Source: Otatea glauca (lineage: Eukaryota > Streptophyta > Magnoliopsida > Poales > Poaceae). From it: a stretch of DNA of 64,000 bases. This document shows, piece by piece, positions 25,436-36,614 of this stretch (position 1 is its first letter; each line of letters starts with the position of its first letter). Location of the stretch: assembly GCA_036346275.1 (NCBI GenBank), contig CM070727.1, positions 3,525,760 to 3,589,759 of the forward strand, in the 5' to 3' direction. The notes beneath the pieces are model-generated. The model made no database searches. It saw only the letters and a list, made by a program, of their open reading frames with translations, and was not told where the DNA came from. Position numbers and translations under genes: made by a program.

Positions 25436-25642
25436 TAAAGAACACTTATCGGTTCTCCTCGTGATGTCTTTATGGATGGGGATGGATTCCACGTATATTA
25501 CTACTGCCTTTCCTTTTCTTTTCAAGTAACGCCGAAGAATCCGTACACGTTTAACTACTAATATATTTAACTACGTAAAAACTATATCATTAAATTTGTC
25601 GTCAAAAATATTTTTATAATGTTATAATTTTATTAGTATATA

Positions 25643-25899
25643 CTCCCTCTAACAATAAATATACGTCGTTTTGATTATCAGTATGGGTCTCAAACGCAAC
25701 TTTCACCACTAATTTATATTGTAATATAATTATAAAATCCAATAAAATTATAATATTATGAAAGTATTTTTTGTGATAAATCTACACATATGATTTTCAT
25801 GTATCAAATCTAAATATTTTAAAAGATATCGACAATCAAAGTTTCAAAAAATTAACTACACGTATTCCAGAATAATAATATGTATTTGTGACCGGAGAG
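25643..25899. mobile_element. Stowaway-like MITE
   Basis: It begins CTCCCTCTAACAATAAATA after TA, and ends GACCGGAGAG before TA. It shares internal phrases with the element at 39197-39455 ('tttataatat', 'atgattttcatgtatc' versus 'tcatatgtgtagattcat'). Confidence 0.8.
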
Positions 25900-28197
25900 T
25901 AATAAAATAAAATTTTTAAAAAATAATAGTCAAAGTCACGTATCACATACCAGAAAAAGTAACAAATATCACATAAAAAGAACAGTAGGAATAGTACTTT
26001 GTGCAAGCTGACCTGATTGCACGCATGTGGGACGTTCGATGAAGAAAAGAAGAGTGGGCTTCATGGAGACCAGGGATTGGTGCTTGCTATGGATGGTGTA
26101 AATTAAGGTCATCTCTGCTGGTGGCGCGTACATTTAATATAGCTACATGTTAGTCAGGCCGCCGCGGCCGCCGGCCGCCGGCGCCGCTCCTTCCCCCCCT
26201 TATTTGTTGTGTTTGGCGCGCGGTACACATACTGCACATACTCGTACGTTTTTGGCCTCGATCTTAAATTGTGAAGCGATGGCCTGATGGAGTATCATGT
26301 GCGGATTACTACTGCCAGTATGCCACTGGTAGGCTGATCGGTATTGTGGGGAAACTGCAAGTGAATCATCACTTGGGCGCCAGCGTAGATCAGTGTTTTC
26401 GTTTATCCGTTCTTTAGATCGATCGTAGATTACTCCATATAATCCTGCTGATCCTATTTCAGAAAACGACAACTGCGCATCAGTTTGGCAAGTGCAAAAA
26501 TTGTATATGTAGCACATGAGATTATTTAGAGCAAGAAATGCCCATTTTATGCTCCACTTAATACACGACCATGTAGTTTCAGAGTATGGGGACGATGCGT
26601 TCAAGTGTGTGAGAGCGTGAGACCTCAAGCTCCAAGCAATCTCATCTGCAACTAGTAGCCGATGCGTCACCCTGTTTGAGACAGTTTTTGATTGTGTAGA
26701 TTCTGAATTCTCCAAGAATTGAGGGCGCGATATCTTTTAATTTTGTGTACAAATCTGTTTGTGATTGTAGAAGAAGCTTCTTGAAAAATTCAGAATCTGG
26801 ATTCTTAGAGAATAAGAAGCCGTCATCATTCGATTCTTGGAGAATCCAGAATCTACACAATCAGAAACTGTCCTAAACAGCGCCACATGTATCAAGACAG
26901 GCTGATCTTGCTAGTATTCCACGTCAAAATCTCAGACATTATTCTATTGAGAGAACTTCGACATATTAATTGGATGGTTTTTAGATTATGAGTCTCAGTG
27001 GATGGTTAACGGTACGTTTGGAAGGTAGGAAATACATACAAAGCCTGGCCTAAATTAATACGAATCACGAGTAGAAAGTACAAACCCCTGCTTAATCAAT
27101 GAAAGCTTTGCTCTTGTTCTAAAAAAAATAGAGAAATTTTACAGTGCATTACATAGATAGTAAGTAGTGGTAGTAGGAATCAAATCTAACCATCCATTCT
27201 CAAGGGTATTTTAGATTTTTTCTATTTATTTATCAGGGGTATTTTAGATTTTTCCTAATTCGTTTACAGTTTTGGATTCACCGAATACCTATTGATCTTC
27301 AAACACTTCTTATCTATTCATCCATCATTCATCAGGATCACAAGACGTGTTTTACCGTAGAGGACAGATAGTATGACGGAATTTTTAACCCTTTTACCCC
27401 TCTTTCAATTTTACTACCAATACTATAGGTGGTAGTATAACTAGATCTAAATTGATCTCAACCATTAGATTCAAAGGAATGGACGGCTTATATTGATTTT
27501 AATCCACTGTAAAAGAGCTCAAAAAATAAACTTATTTACCGCACGATTCTGTGTTGAGAAACCCAACAGGCTTTGTTATTTTAGCTTGGTACGACGTCGG
27601 AAAATATCAATTTTACCAAATTAACTGATATTTCACGCCAAGTTTTTCTCCGATTTTTACTACAACAGAATTAACAATTTAATATAGCAAACTTTACACG
27701 ACATATAAAATAATGTGCTGCTTTTGGGGGGCGTGCATGACCCGGCGTCAGTAAGCAAGGAACAGCCGCACATATGCATTGATGCATATACTATGTATTC
27801 AAGCCCAAACAAAAGACTAGGATCTTTCTCATCTCCATCCCCATTTAGCTATTGGGGTACATATTTCTCCAGTCCCCATCCCTAACAGGGAGTTCGCAGG
27901 GAATAGGTCCCTGACAAGAATCTAAATTCAAATGACATTGAGTTTATTTCATAAGTTTATCACATAGTTAAATAAAAACACAAAGAACCTTATCATTACA
28001 GAAGATGACAGAGTAATACTAAACGAGTTATATACGATGAACTATACAAAAATATACAAGGCTAAATGTAAAATACTCGAGTTTTAAACATGTAGATATA
28101 CAAATTTACGTGAACATGGGTGCATATCGGGGAAATGATGGGGACACGACGGAGGAGTCACTACCCCATCTACATCTATAGTATAACTGTATAAGGT
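25900..28197. other. Non-coding region containing one MITE
   Basis: No gene is supported. A short GC-rich run of Gs and Cs at 26157-26200 precedes AT-rich sequence. The only structured feature is the small inverted-repeat element at 26671-26880. Confidence 0.45.
26671..26880. mobile_element. MITE with inverted termini of about 48 bp
   Basis: The left end reads CTGTTTGAGACAGTTTTTG and 'attgtgtagattctgaattc'. The right end is its inverse: 'attcttggagaatccagaat', 'ctacacaatcagaaactg', 'tcctaaacag'. The internal sequence includes another partial inverted copy around 26780-26830 ('cagaatctggattcttagag'). The flanks 'gcgtcac' and 'gcgccac' are near-identical and could be a target duplication of 7-9 bp, compatible with hAT or MULE origin. 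Confidence 0.75.
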
Positions 28198-28350
28198 GTG
28201 AATTTTCTCGAATTTCTTTTTCTTTAATATTTTTTTATTCCTTTTTTCAAAACTATGCGTCCGAAAAAAAAATTTACGAAAATGCCCCCCGTCGCCCGTG
28301 TATGGGGCGATCGCCCCATACACAGGCGATTTGCCCTGCGCCAGCCAACA
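28198..28350 (+). repeat. Left terminal inverted repeat of the MULE
   Basis: It contains the 20-bp perfect palindrome TATGGGGCGATCGCCCCATA at 28301-28320. The flanking arms extend it with one mismatch (gtgta...tacac, then cgccc versus aggcg). Confidence 0.88.
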
Positions 28351-28405
28351 CCCAACGGCTCTAAATAACGACGTTTGTGGTGGGCCCCCCTATCGCCTCT
28401 CAGAG

Positions 28406-28413
28406 GCGATCGC
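28406..28413. promoter_or_regulatory. GCGATCGC octamer upstream of the transposase gene
   Basis: It lies in 'gaggcgatcgccccatctga', about 90 bp inside the left terminal palindrome and before the purine-rich leader. It repeats the palindrome core. Confidence 0.5.
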
Positions 28414-28479
28414 CCCATCTGAGGCGACGAGGATATTAATCGCATTGCCTCCCTTCGGCATTCGCCCGAGCGCAGCCAG

Positions 28480-28572
28480 AAGCCAAGCGAGGCAGAGAAA
28501 GAAGAGAAGAAAGGAAGAAAGAAAGAGAGAAAAGAAAGGAAGAAAGAAAGAAGAGAAAAAAAGGAAAAAAGG
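28480..28572 (+). other. Purine-rich leader of the transposase gene
   Basis: Almost pure A/G sequence (gaa, gga and aaag units) that ends in a possible splice donor at 28571 (gtaaattt). A comparable purine tract followed by a possible donor occurs in the second MULE fragment at 57850-57965. It is probably a 5' untranslated exon, by analogy. Confidence 0.45.
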
Positions 28573-29025
28573 TAAATTTCTGATTTTTTTGTATAGTTAT
28601 CTGTAAGAATTTTTTTTAGAGATAATTGTAGGAATTGTTTTATAGGTTGCGTAATTAAAGTATCATTTAATATTTAGGACTTTGTTGTAGTATTTAGAAA
28701 TTTTAGGATTGCGTAGTGTTTAGAAATTTTAGAATTGTATAGCTCTCGTGAAATTTAATGTAGCAGATACTTAATGTAGTATCTAGTATTTAGAAACTTA
28801 ATGTAGTATTTGGTATATACAAATTTAATGTAGTATTTTGTATGTAGAAATTTAGTTCGAGAGAAACTATAGGCAATATTTACAAATTTAATTTATTAGG
28901 GTTGTGTATTACTAATTTTATTACGTAAATAATGTATTAGGCAATGTAAATAATTTTGTAGTACGATCAATGTACGTTTTGTAGATTGTATTTTAGAGTA
29001 ATATTTTTCCGTCGGACGTTGCAGC

Positions 29026-31573
29026 ATGTCGGAGAAATTGTATTTCCAAATATTTTATGGAGATAGGGAGATAGCACAGGGGGCGGATGGGGTGGATCTA
29101 TCATCATTTTCAAGAGTCGTACGGGGCATATGTAGACCGAGCGATAGGACATATAGGGGTTTGTTGGAGTGGATGTCTCGGATGTTCAGTTTGGATGCCC
29201 AGACTGTTCGGTTCTTGGTCGAGCGAGAGTGAGCGAGCGCAAGACCGTTTTACGGAGAGTTGATTCCTATTAACTCGGCGTCAACATGGAGGAGTTATGT
29301 TGGTTTTGCTGTAGAGCGGGGTTGGCCGCTCATGTTGTTGGTCTGATGCTACCCGGTAGCTCCATCGTTGTCGCAAGTTCGTGATGTCGGGTGGACATTA
29401 CGGGAGGGACGTCAAATGTAGAAGGATGCGAAGAGGAAGGCGGTGAGGAGCTCGGAGGCGAGGAGCACGAGGCTGGCGGTGGCGAAGGGACCGGGGCGAG
29501 AGGAGACAGCGGTGGAGGCGCGAGGTGGCCGACGAGGGGAGGAGGTGGAGGACATTGTTGACTGATGGAAGAGGAGGATGTGCGGATGAGGAAGTCCACG
29601 ATGGTGAGCACTGACGAGGAGGACAACGCCCGAGGTGCCTATCCACGGTGCGTGGACCAATTACAATTTCAAGATCTAACAATGAATGAAGGAACATTGA
29701 TGCATGGGAGTATCGTGAGAACGAGGTGACGAGGGCCATATATAAAGACAAGGAGGCTGTGATGGATGCGGTGAAATCTTGGGCAATGTCTCTCCGCGGC
29801 AATTCGGGGTTGTGAAGTCCGGCAAGAAGGACTACGACGTGAAGTGCGTAGATGATTCGTGCCCATGGCGGGTGCATGCATACCGGGAAGTGGAAGGACT
29901 CATCGAAATGCTCCATAGTGATTGAGCATAATCTGAGTGGAAGAAGCGGAGCGAGGACACCGCAATCTGTCGTCCACTTGGGTGGCAAATGTGTTTTATG
30001 GTCGATCGTGGACAATCCCCATCTGCGACCTCGATCTATTATCACGGCCGTGGAGGAGAGGTTTGAGACAAGATTAGCTACGCAAAGGCATGGAGAGCAA
30101 AAGGACAGCTCTGGAAATACGGTTGGGACGCACGAGGCTTCAGACGAGAATATTCCCACTTGCTCGTGGCAATCGCACATAGGAACCCCGGTACATCCAT
30201 CGACCTTGCGGAGTTTCTGCGGGTGGTGTGTGCACCGTAAGTGGGTATTGCAGCGTGCATTCTTCATACAGGCGCATGCATAAATGTGTTCCAAGACGCC
30301 GCCGGTCCTTTGCATGGACGGCACGTTCCTCACGAGGAAGTACAAGGGCCAGATTCTAACTGCGATCGCGGTGGATGCCAACAACCAGGTTCTACCGGTT
30401 GCGTTGGCATTCGTGGAGGGAAAACACGGAGAGTTGGTACTGGTTCCTTGAAAGAGTGAAGCTGGCAGTTGTTCTCGACAGCTCGATGTTTGTGTCATCC
30501 ATGACCGATATGCGTGGTGTTAGGGCGATCGTGGATATGCAACAAGAGTCCGTCGTCGTGGGAGCGACAAAGTGGCGGACACGAGGAGCGGTGGTGCATG
30601 AGGCACATGGGTGCCAATTTTTTCGTCGATTCAGAACAAGGAGCTTATGAACATGTTCAAGCGCTGTGCAAACAGAACCAACGGAGGATGTTCGGCGCTT
30701 TGGAAGGCGTTGGGCGAACTAACGAAGAAGCAATCAATGGATCCCTGAGGTACCGCTAGTTCATCAAGGAACCCGATGGTGTACCATGAGCAGGAGAGGA
30801 CCCCTGACCTTGTGTGCGGCTGCAAGCAGACCCCCAAACCTCGGCGAGGCCGGTACCAAAGATAAAGAGTTTCACCGATTGGATACGACATGAGCCTTTG
30901 GAGAAATGGTCCTTCGCATGACGAGGCGGCTCGCGTTATAGGATCATGACAACGAACTGGCGGAGATTTACAACTGGTAATGAAAGGCACGGATGCCTTC
31001 CATCGGTGGGTATAGTTGAGGTGTCTTATTAGGGACACAGAGATATTTCATTGAGCGATACAAGACCTCCACAAGATGTATGTCGGACAATCGATCGTCG
31101 TACTCAAGCTGTTGTGTCTACCTACATGTCCAAGAAAACAAGAAAGGCATGACACATCGGGTTACACCGGAGAGTGGCGTGGAGCAGAGATACCACGTGC
31201 CATCGCGGTGACCGAGGTCGCAGGGTGCCACCGGAGAGGACTTCCATCGGTGCATACTCCGGCGGTGGCGCGAGTGCTCTGCCAGAACCACGCTGCTTTG
31301 ACTTGCCGTGCTCGCACGTCATTGCCGCACCGCCGAGACGCATCAATTTCGCCGTCCGTTCGTCTCCCGTACTACTACAAGCAGAGCGTTCTCAACACGT
31401 GGCATCACGAGGTTTACGGGTACCGAGTGGACGGATCGTTCACAACAGCCCCCCCTCTGGACCATCGATGGGTATCGAACATCCGAATGTTGAAGCTGAA
31501 GGTCGGACGTCGAAGGACAAGGCGCATTCGGAACGATATGGACGAGTTCGAGGCGCGTCGCAACCGCGGATAA
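29026..31573 (+). pseudogene. MULE (mudrA-like) transposase, frameshifted
   Basis: The start ATG at 29026 opens a 68-residue frame. The central catalytic region lies at 30300-30650, with VLCMDGTFLTRKYKGQILTA, IAVDANNQVLPVALAFVEG, then after a frame change ESWYWFLERVKLAVV. These are signatures of the DDE-type MULE transposase domain. Near 31300 the segment CFDLPCSHVIAA resembles the end of a SWIM zinc finger (CxCxnCxH), also typical of the family. Coding blocks switch between three phases, roughly every 60-150 bp, and stops occur at about 29.23, 29.35 and 30.45 kb. The protein would cut and join element ends by recognising the inverted termini, but this copy cannot be translated as one product. 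The upstream open frame on the opposite strand is a shadow. Confidence 0.85.
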
Positions 31574-31920
31574 TGTAATTTTCCATGTTGTTCCCATCTT
31601 GTATTTTTCAATGGACCGGTAAGTTGTGATGTAAGTTGTAATGATCGATGTAATTTTCAATGTACTAGTAAGTTATTTTTCGCATCATGTAATTCTTCGA
31701 TGTACCAGTTAGTAGCTATGAGGATAATGTAATTCTCGACGTTGTGTGCCTCGTCGAACATGTCGTTGTCTTTCGTATGTTTGTAATATGAGTTTTTTTT
31801 TGCTCTCTGCACTTCGGTTGTATTGTTTGATGAGTATGGTACAATTCGTTATTTCGCATTTTATTTTATGTGCACATGTAATTACTGACAAATTTGTTGT
31901 ATTTGCTTTCTAACGAGCCA

Positions 31921-34396
31921 CGATGGCGCGACCTTGCCTCGAGTGCCGGACGTGACCGTCGATCGACCACCGGTCTAGGTACTCCGCAGAGGAGAACCGA
32001 GAGCTAGGGACACTCCGACCTCGGGTGCCCAACGAGTCGCTTCGCGATCGACCCACGCCGGGTTCCACGGTAAGTCGCCAACGCTTGCATTCTTTACGTA
32101 CATGTACTTACCGTGAATGCAATTCTAACGACGCAATGCACTACATGCAAAGTTGCGGCGGTGGCTTACTTCCTCTTTGTAGGATGGTGGAGCGGTGATC
32201 GCCGTTAGCGGGCAAGGAGGTCCCGGTTCGAGTACGATCGGTCCTCGCTGGCCGCACTCGTGGGTCGGTGGAGACCGAGACGCGACACGTTCCACCTTCC
32301 GTGCGGGAGAGATGGCTCCGACGCTGCGGGACGTGTCGTACCTCTTAGGCCTCCGTGTGCGGGTCCAGCGATCGTGCCGCACGACGCCTCGTCACGTGGC
32401 ACGCCGAGTTGTCGGCGTGTTCGCCATGATCTGTGGCACCCGGCAGCCCTACCGGCCCCTTAGGGAGGCCGGCGCCACGGACCCGAAGGCGTGGTCGCCG
32501 ATTCACGGTGAGTACCTCTTTCTTTGAGAATTAAAATAGAAGCGCTAAGTTGCCGATAATGTTTGTTGTGAACGCTGCAGCTCGGCTTCTCCACCACACG
32601 CGGAGGAGGCGGACGTGGGCCGCCACTTGGAGGCATACCTCTGTTATTGTTCGGTTGGGTGATGTTCCGTCCTCCCACGGGAACACGGTGGACCGTCACC
32701 GATCGAGTACGCCAAAGACATCGCCGACACCCGGTGGATGAGGTAACACACTCGGTTCAATCTCATCTCGGCGAGCACGCCTAACTCCCCTTGTAAGCGG
32801 TGATGCGGTGGTCGTGGGCCTCGGTGTGCTTGCGGCGGCGACGACAGAGGTGCAGGCGACGCCGTCTCTCGGCGAGCACGACACGGCGATGTCGTTGCGT
32901 CCTACTCCTCCGGTTGTGGTCTTGGGAGCGCTTCTCCGTCGGCAGGCCTGTTGTTGACACGACACCGCACCGAGGACCTTTACGGAGATGACCGGTGGAT
33001 GGCCCACCATGGGCCACTCTCGGGTCCGACGACAGTATGCTCCTAGTATCTTTTTCCCACTAACGCACTTCAATAACCTTCGCCATTTCTTATTTCCTCG
33101 CGGTGGAGGTTCGCGACCGACAGTGAGGAGGTCCTACCAGAGTTCGTTCGGAGTTCGATCGCCTCCACGACGAGGGCGTGCGGTGGACGCCATACACCGC
33201 GACGACGTCACGCCCGAGCACCCAACGGGTCTCCGTGCTTTGCACGCGAGATGAGGCCTTCGCTCACCCGTAAGGTGCTCGTCTTTGACCTTTGCGTCGA
33301 GGAGTACTCCCGCGACAGAGTTTGCGGCGATTCGGCTGTTCGATCCTTTCCTTTGCCGCCTCGTCACGTTGTCGACGTGGCGCCACAGTACTTGCCCCGA
33401 TCCTACTACTCCGCATCTTTGTGAAATTAATGTGGTGTGTACTTACTGCTTTTGCATTGCAGATGACCGGATGGGTGCGGTGGGGCTCGATTCGCGACCG
33501 TATGCGGCTATGGGCCAGGTGATGAGACGCCAGACTCGACGAGAGGGTCATCGAGACCCGGCCAGACGACCATGACATGTACGATCAAGACATGGAGTGG
33601 TTCGCCGCAAGACTCGCCTCAGGGTGGGGTACACACCAGCACCGTACGTCGCACGGCAGCATCGGTAGCGGACACGTACCCTTCACAGATGTCCCAGAGG
33701 GACAACGCCTCGGTAAGTGTCGCAATCGAACCTACATGGGCACGTCTTTTTCATGTAACTTACGTAATAACAATCTGACGTTACATGCAGACTCAGCTCA
33801 TGGCGGAGATTGAGGTGGAGGCTGTGTCCATGTTGACGCGCCTACAGGGGGGCATACAGGTGACCACCGCCGAGTCCGAGACAGCTTGGGGTCGGGTCCT
33901 CGGTACGGTGAGGCGGTTGGCTCGCTTGGCCACTGCCGGGGGCGCGAGACGTCAACGGACGCAAAGCACACCACGTCACTTCGCCCCAGCACCTCGCCCT
34001 ACCCCGTCGGTTCCTCGCACACGCCCCACGCAGCAGCAGTGGGGGCGAGTGGCTGGGAGGCTCCTCCGCGTCTCGCCCTACCCCGTCGGTTCCTCGCCAC
34101 GCCCCACGCAGCAAAGGTGGGGTAGTGGGCTGCGCAGAGGCTCCTTCGTCGTCCGCGCCCCAAAGAGACCCGAGGTGGTTTCGACGACGACGACCACGTC
34201 GACGGCGAGTTCGACACGAGGAGTACCTTCGACCAACTACCTCGACCCTCTCGGCTCTGGTGCGCCACACAGACTTGGCCTCGTCGCGCAAGACTACTCT
34301 ACGCCTGCGCCGCAGGGCCGGCCTAGGAGGGACGTCCGTCCGTCGTCGCCACTCACCTACCCCACGGGCCAGATTAGGAAGCGTGGCCGTGATTGA
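31921..34396 (+). pseudogene. Plant mobile domain (PMD) gene, frameshifted
   Basis: At 32285-32330 the frame reads TFRAGEMAPTLRDVSYLLGL, a strong PMD signature. Further blocks follow: VMFRPPTG near 32660, HDEGVRWTPY near 33170 and VVDVAPQYLPR near 33370. Several GT/AG intron boundaries seem present, such as near 32505 with an acceptor ending 'aacgctgcag' near 32580. The 3' part (33.8-34.39 kb) is Pro/Arg/Ser-rich and low complexity and ends in TGA at 34394. PMD proteins in plants include the MAIN/MAIL family and domains carried by MULE and Gypsy elements. The role in transposons is not settled. Frame changes and stops indicate decay, though an unrecognised intron could explain some of them. 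Confidence 0.7.
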
Positions 34397-34580
34397 CTTG
34401 TTGTACGGATGTATTTTTTGTAATGGCTTTACGTTCAGCAGCACATTGTATAACTCTCCGAGTTAGTAACATGACAGCGTTATCACTTTAAATTGTTCAA
34501 ATCATTTATGCATTGCTTGCCTATGCCACACGACGTGACAACACACCAACGTCTCGGTGCACCTATCGCCTCTAGTAGGG

Positions 34581-34646
34581 GCGATCGCCCTAATGTGAGG
34601 CGATCGCCCTAATATGGGGGCGATCGCCCTAATATGAGGCGATCGC
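34581..34646. promoter_or_regulatory. Cluster of four GCGATCGC octamers at 19-20 bp spacing
   Basis: Octamers start at 34581, 34600, 34620 and 34639. Each is preceded by a purine run (gagg or gggg) and followed by CC or TC. The spacing is close to two helical turns, so the sites would face the same side of the DNA. They lie 25 bp before a TATA-like box and 102 bp before the GRF-like start codon. The same octamer is the centre of both terminal palindromes. Binding by the transposase or another element protein is inferred. Confidence 0.6.
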
Positions 34647-34670
34647 TCCATACCCGGGCGATATCTGCCC

Positions 34671-34677
34671 TTTATAA
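34671..34677 (+). promoter_or_regulatory. TATA-like box of the GRF-like gene
   Basis: TTTATAA, 71 bp before the ATG and directly after the octamer cluster. Confidence 0.55.
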
Positions 34678-34747
34678 CATTCGTTCTCACAAGCGGTCTC
34701 GCAACGAATAGTGGAAGAAAGACTAGAGGGGTGAGCATCAATCGAAA

Positions 34748-35375
34748 ATGCCGAGGCGTGCAAGTGCAAAGGGTAAGGGGAAGGCAAAGGAAGAAGCAAG
34801 TGCATGCCCGCGGAATTTAGCGTACCAAGATCTCTTCCTACCTCGTGGAGCTGTAGCACCCATGTGTATGTGCGGAGATCTTTGCAGGCTTGTCCGCTCT
34901 TGGGAAGTTTCAACTTGGAAGATGAGGTATTGGAAGTGCCGCAACTACGCCTTCGATCCGCCGGAGAAGAGCCTGAAGGATCGCCGCATGGTAACAATCG
35001 TACGGGTTACATAATATTTGTGAATGAAACTTTGCTAATTTACGTTTCATGCAGTCACCTCCGCCACTGTGTGAATTTGAGCAGTGGTTTGATACGGAGA
35101 TCAACCCCGAGGACCAACGGCTTCTTGACCAAGCCAACCGGCAGGACGAGTTCACGCGGCGGCTTCAAGAACAACGCGATGCCGCACGCGTGGAGGCATG
35201 TAGGAAGGAAGCGGAGGAGAAGGAGGCCGAGAGAGAGAGAAACGAGAGAGGCGCGGCGTGTGAGAAGCCACGGAGGCATGGGCGAATGGGAAGTGGCCTC
35301 AAGCACTCGATGAGACGTCTGGTGTTAACTTTGGTTTTCTTTGTTCGTGGTACTCCTTTCGGTTTTAAGTCGTAA
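34748..35375 (+). CDS. GRF-like zinc-finger protein, third gene of the MULE
   Basis: Two exons, 34748-34990 and 35055-35375 (TAA), join in frame across a GT-AG intron to give 187 aa. Residues 1-20 are basic (MPRRASAKGKGKAKEEASAC). At 38-62 the pattern APMCMCGDLCRLVRS...MRYWKCRNY gives CxC, a spaced Cys and a K-C after an aromatic pair. Exon 2 begins SPPPLCEFEQWFDTE, supplying another Cys and the F-x-x-W-[FI]-D that ends GRF fingers. From about residue 95 to 150 the sequence is a charged, Arg/Glu/Lys-rich probable coiled coil. GRF fingers bind single-stranded nucleic acid in other proteins, so binding of DNA or RNA is a fair guess. The frame is fully open although the two upstream genes are broken, so the gene may have decayed less or may be used. 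The last 30 residues look less constrained. Confidence 0.7.
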
Positions 35376-36149
35376 TAAAGAGCGCGCCTAACCTTCAAGT
35401 GTATGCTCACCGTCCGGAGGGCTCGTATATGTCCTCATCGCTCCATTGTTCCAAATGATGTTATTTCATCCATCAAGATAGGTTATAGCATTTTAAGTTC
35501 ATCTCGATTTGATTTCATCGAGTTTGACCCTCGTTTATAAATATACTGGCCATTTTGATGTTTTGCCGATTGCATGTTAGGACAACAATAAAATAGTGCG
35601 ACCTAAAGTAACATCTAAATATTTTTACATAATTGTAACCTATGCAAGCCCAAGAATGCAACAAAACCGGTTCATCAAATTTTTAGGTCGTTCGGACATT
35701 ATTCTAACTGCTTGAACAATGAATGTTATAAAGGGTTTAAACTAGCCATCTTTGATTCAAAATGCAATCATATTTAGATATTTTTGCAAAAATGAAGTGC
35801 ATAAGGTTGTGGTAACTTATTCTATTTATTTCATGATTTATGGATCAATACACATTATAATTCCTTCACAATCCTAGTTAGAGCCTAGCATTCGAACTCA
35901 AATAAAAATATTTTTCTGCAAACAACACATGGATTTTTATTTTATAGTCTAATTCCTCATTCTAAAATTTAAATTTAAAAACAAGTTTCACTTAATTTGG
36001 ACACTCCTAGCAAAAGTTATAGGTTCATATTAAAAAGGCATGTAGTAATTACAAAAAATACCAAAAAAACTCAGAAACCCCTGTCGCTTTGGCCTCGGGC
36101 GACAGAGGGGCCCACACGGACGGCGTCAGATAGCAGGGAACGGCGCAGG
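35376..36149. other. MULE 3' non-coding part
   Basis: AT-rich sequence between the GRF-like gene and the right terminus. No further gene was seen. Confidence 0.5.
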
Positions 36150-36290
36150 GCATATCGCCCGTGTATGGGGCGATCGCCCCATACACGGGCGACGGGGGGC
36201 TAGTTTTGTAATTTTTAAAATCGGACGTATAGTTTTGAAAAAAAGAATAAAAAAAATATTAAAGAAAAAAAAATTCGAATTTTCTCTATC
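36150..36290 (-). repeat. Right terminal inverted repeat of the MULE
   Basis: It contains the palindrome TATGGGGCGATCGCCCCATA at 36164-36183. Here the flanks extend the symmetry perfectly to 36 bp (36156-36191), one mismatch better than the left end. Confidence 0.88.
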
Positions 36291-36614
36291 TCCGTTCTTT
36301 CGAACTTGTTTGGAAAGCCTACAAATCCTAGCTCACTCACGGGCCACATGGGTTGACAAAAATGGGCCCATCGCCATCCGTAGAAAGGCCCAGCCCAAAT
36401 TTTAGCGCAAGCCCAGCCCAAGTGCAAATTGATCTGTAAAACTTCATCCCACCGTTGATTACTACATCCAAGGTCCCAGCCGCGTCAGCGGTTCGTGCGT
36501 GAAGGTCGAAAGCCCAACTCTATCTTCCGCTTCCGTTTCTGTGGAGCACACTAGACGCGCGCACTGCCTTCGGTCCCCTCCGCCCTCCCACTCCACTTCC
36601 GCCACCGGCTGGCG

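Larger units (their letters stand above)
18455..25440 (-). mobile_element. Complete but decayed Copia LTR retrotransposon
   Basis: The element is bounded by the 5-bp target duplication TAAAG at 18455-18459 and 25436-25440. LTRs lie at 18460-18699 and 25211-25435, both starting TGTTGTAAAACG and ending CATAACA on the + strand. The coding strand is minus. A purine tract (complement of ctcccccttagg) abuts the left LTR as the expected polypurine tract, and sequence just inside the right LTR (TTATCAGCACGA on the minus strand) is in the primer-binding position. Domain order on the minus strand is gag-like, integrase, reverse transcriptase and RNase H, which defines Copia. Confidence 0.95.
28198..36290 (+). 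mobile_element. Mutator-like element (MULE) with three genes
   Basis: The left end (about 28198-28350) and right end (about 36150-36290) are inverted copies over about 140 bp. Both have 'tcgaattt', 'ctttaatatttttttatt', 'caaaactatgcgtccga', a palindromic GCGATCGC block and 'gccctgcgcc' in the same order. Inside are a decayed MULE transposase, a decayed plant-mobile-domain gene and an open GRF-like gene, all on the + strand. Long inverted ends plus a mudrA-type transposase define a MULE. I could not identify a 9-bp target duplication, so the outer boundaries are accurate to perhaps 10 bp. Confidence 0.88.

Noticed and set aside
28298..28606. 102-residue frame through the MULE left end and purine tract
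   Set aside because: Its second half is only Lys/Glu/Arg from the purine run; it crosses the terminal repeat.
29398..30498. 366-residue open frame on the minus strand
   Set aside because: It lies antisense to the recognisable MULE transposase and has no domain; GC-rich composition makes such a shadow likely.
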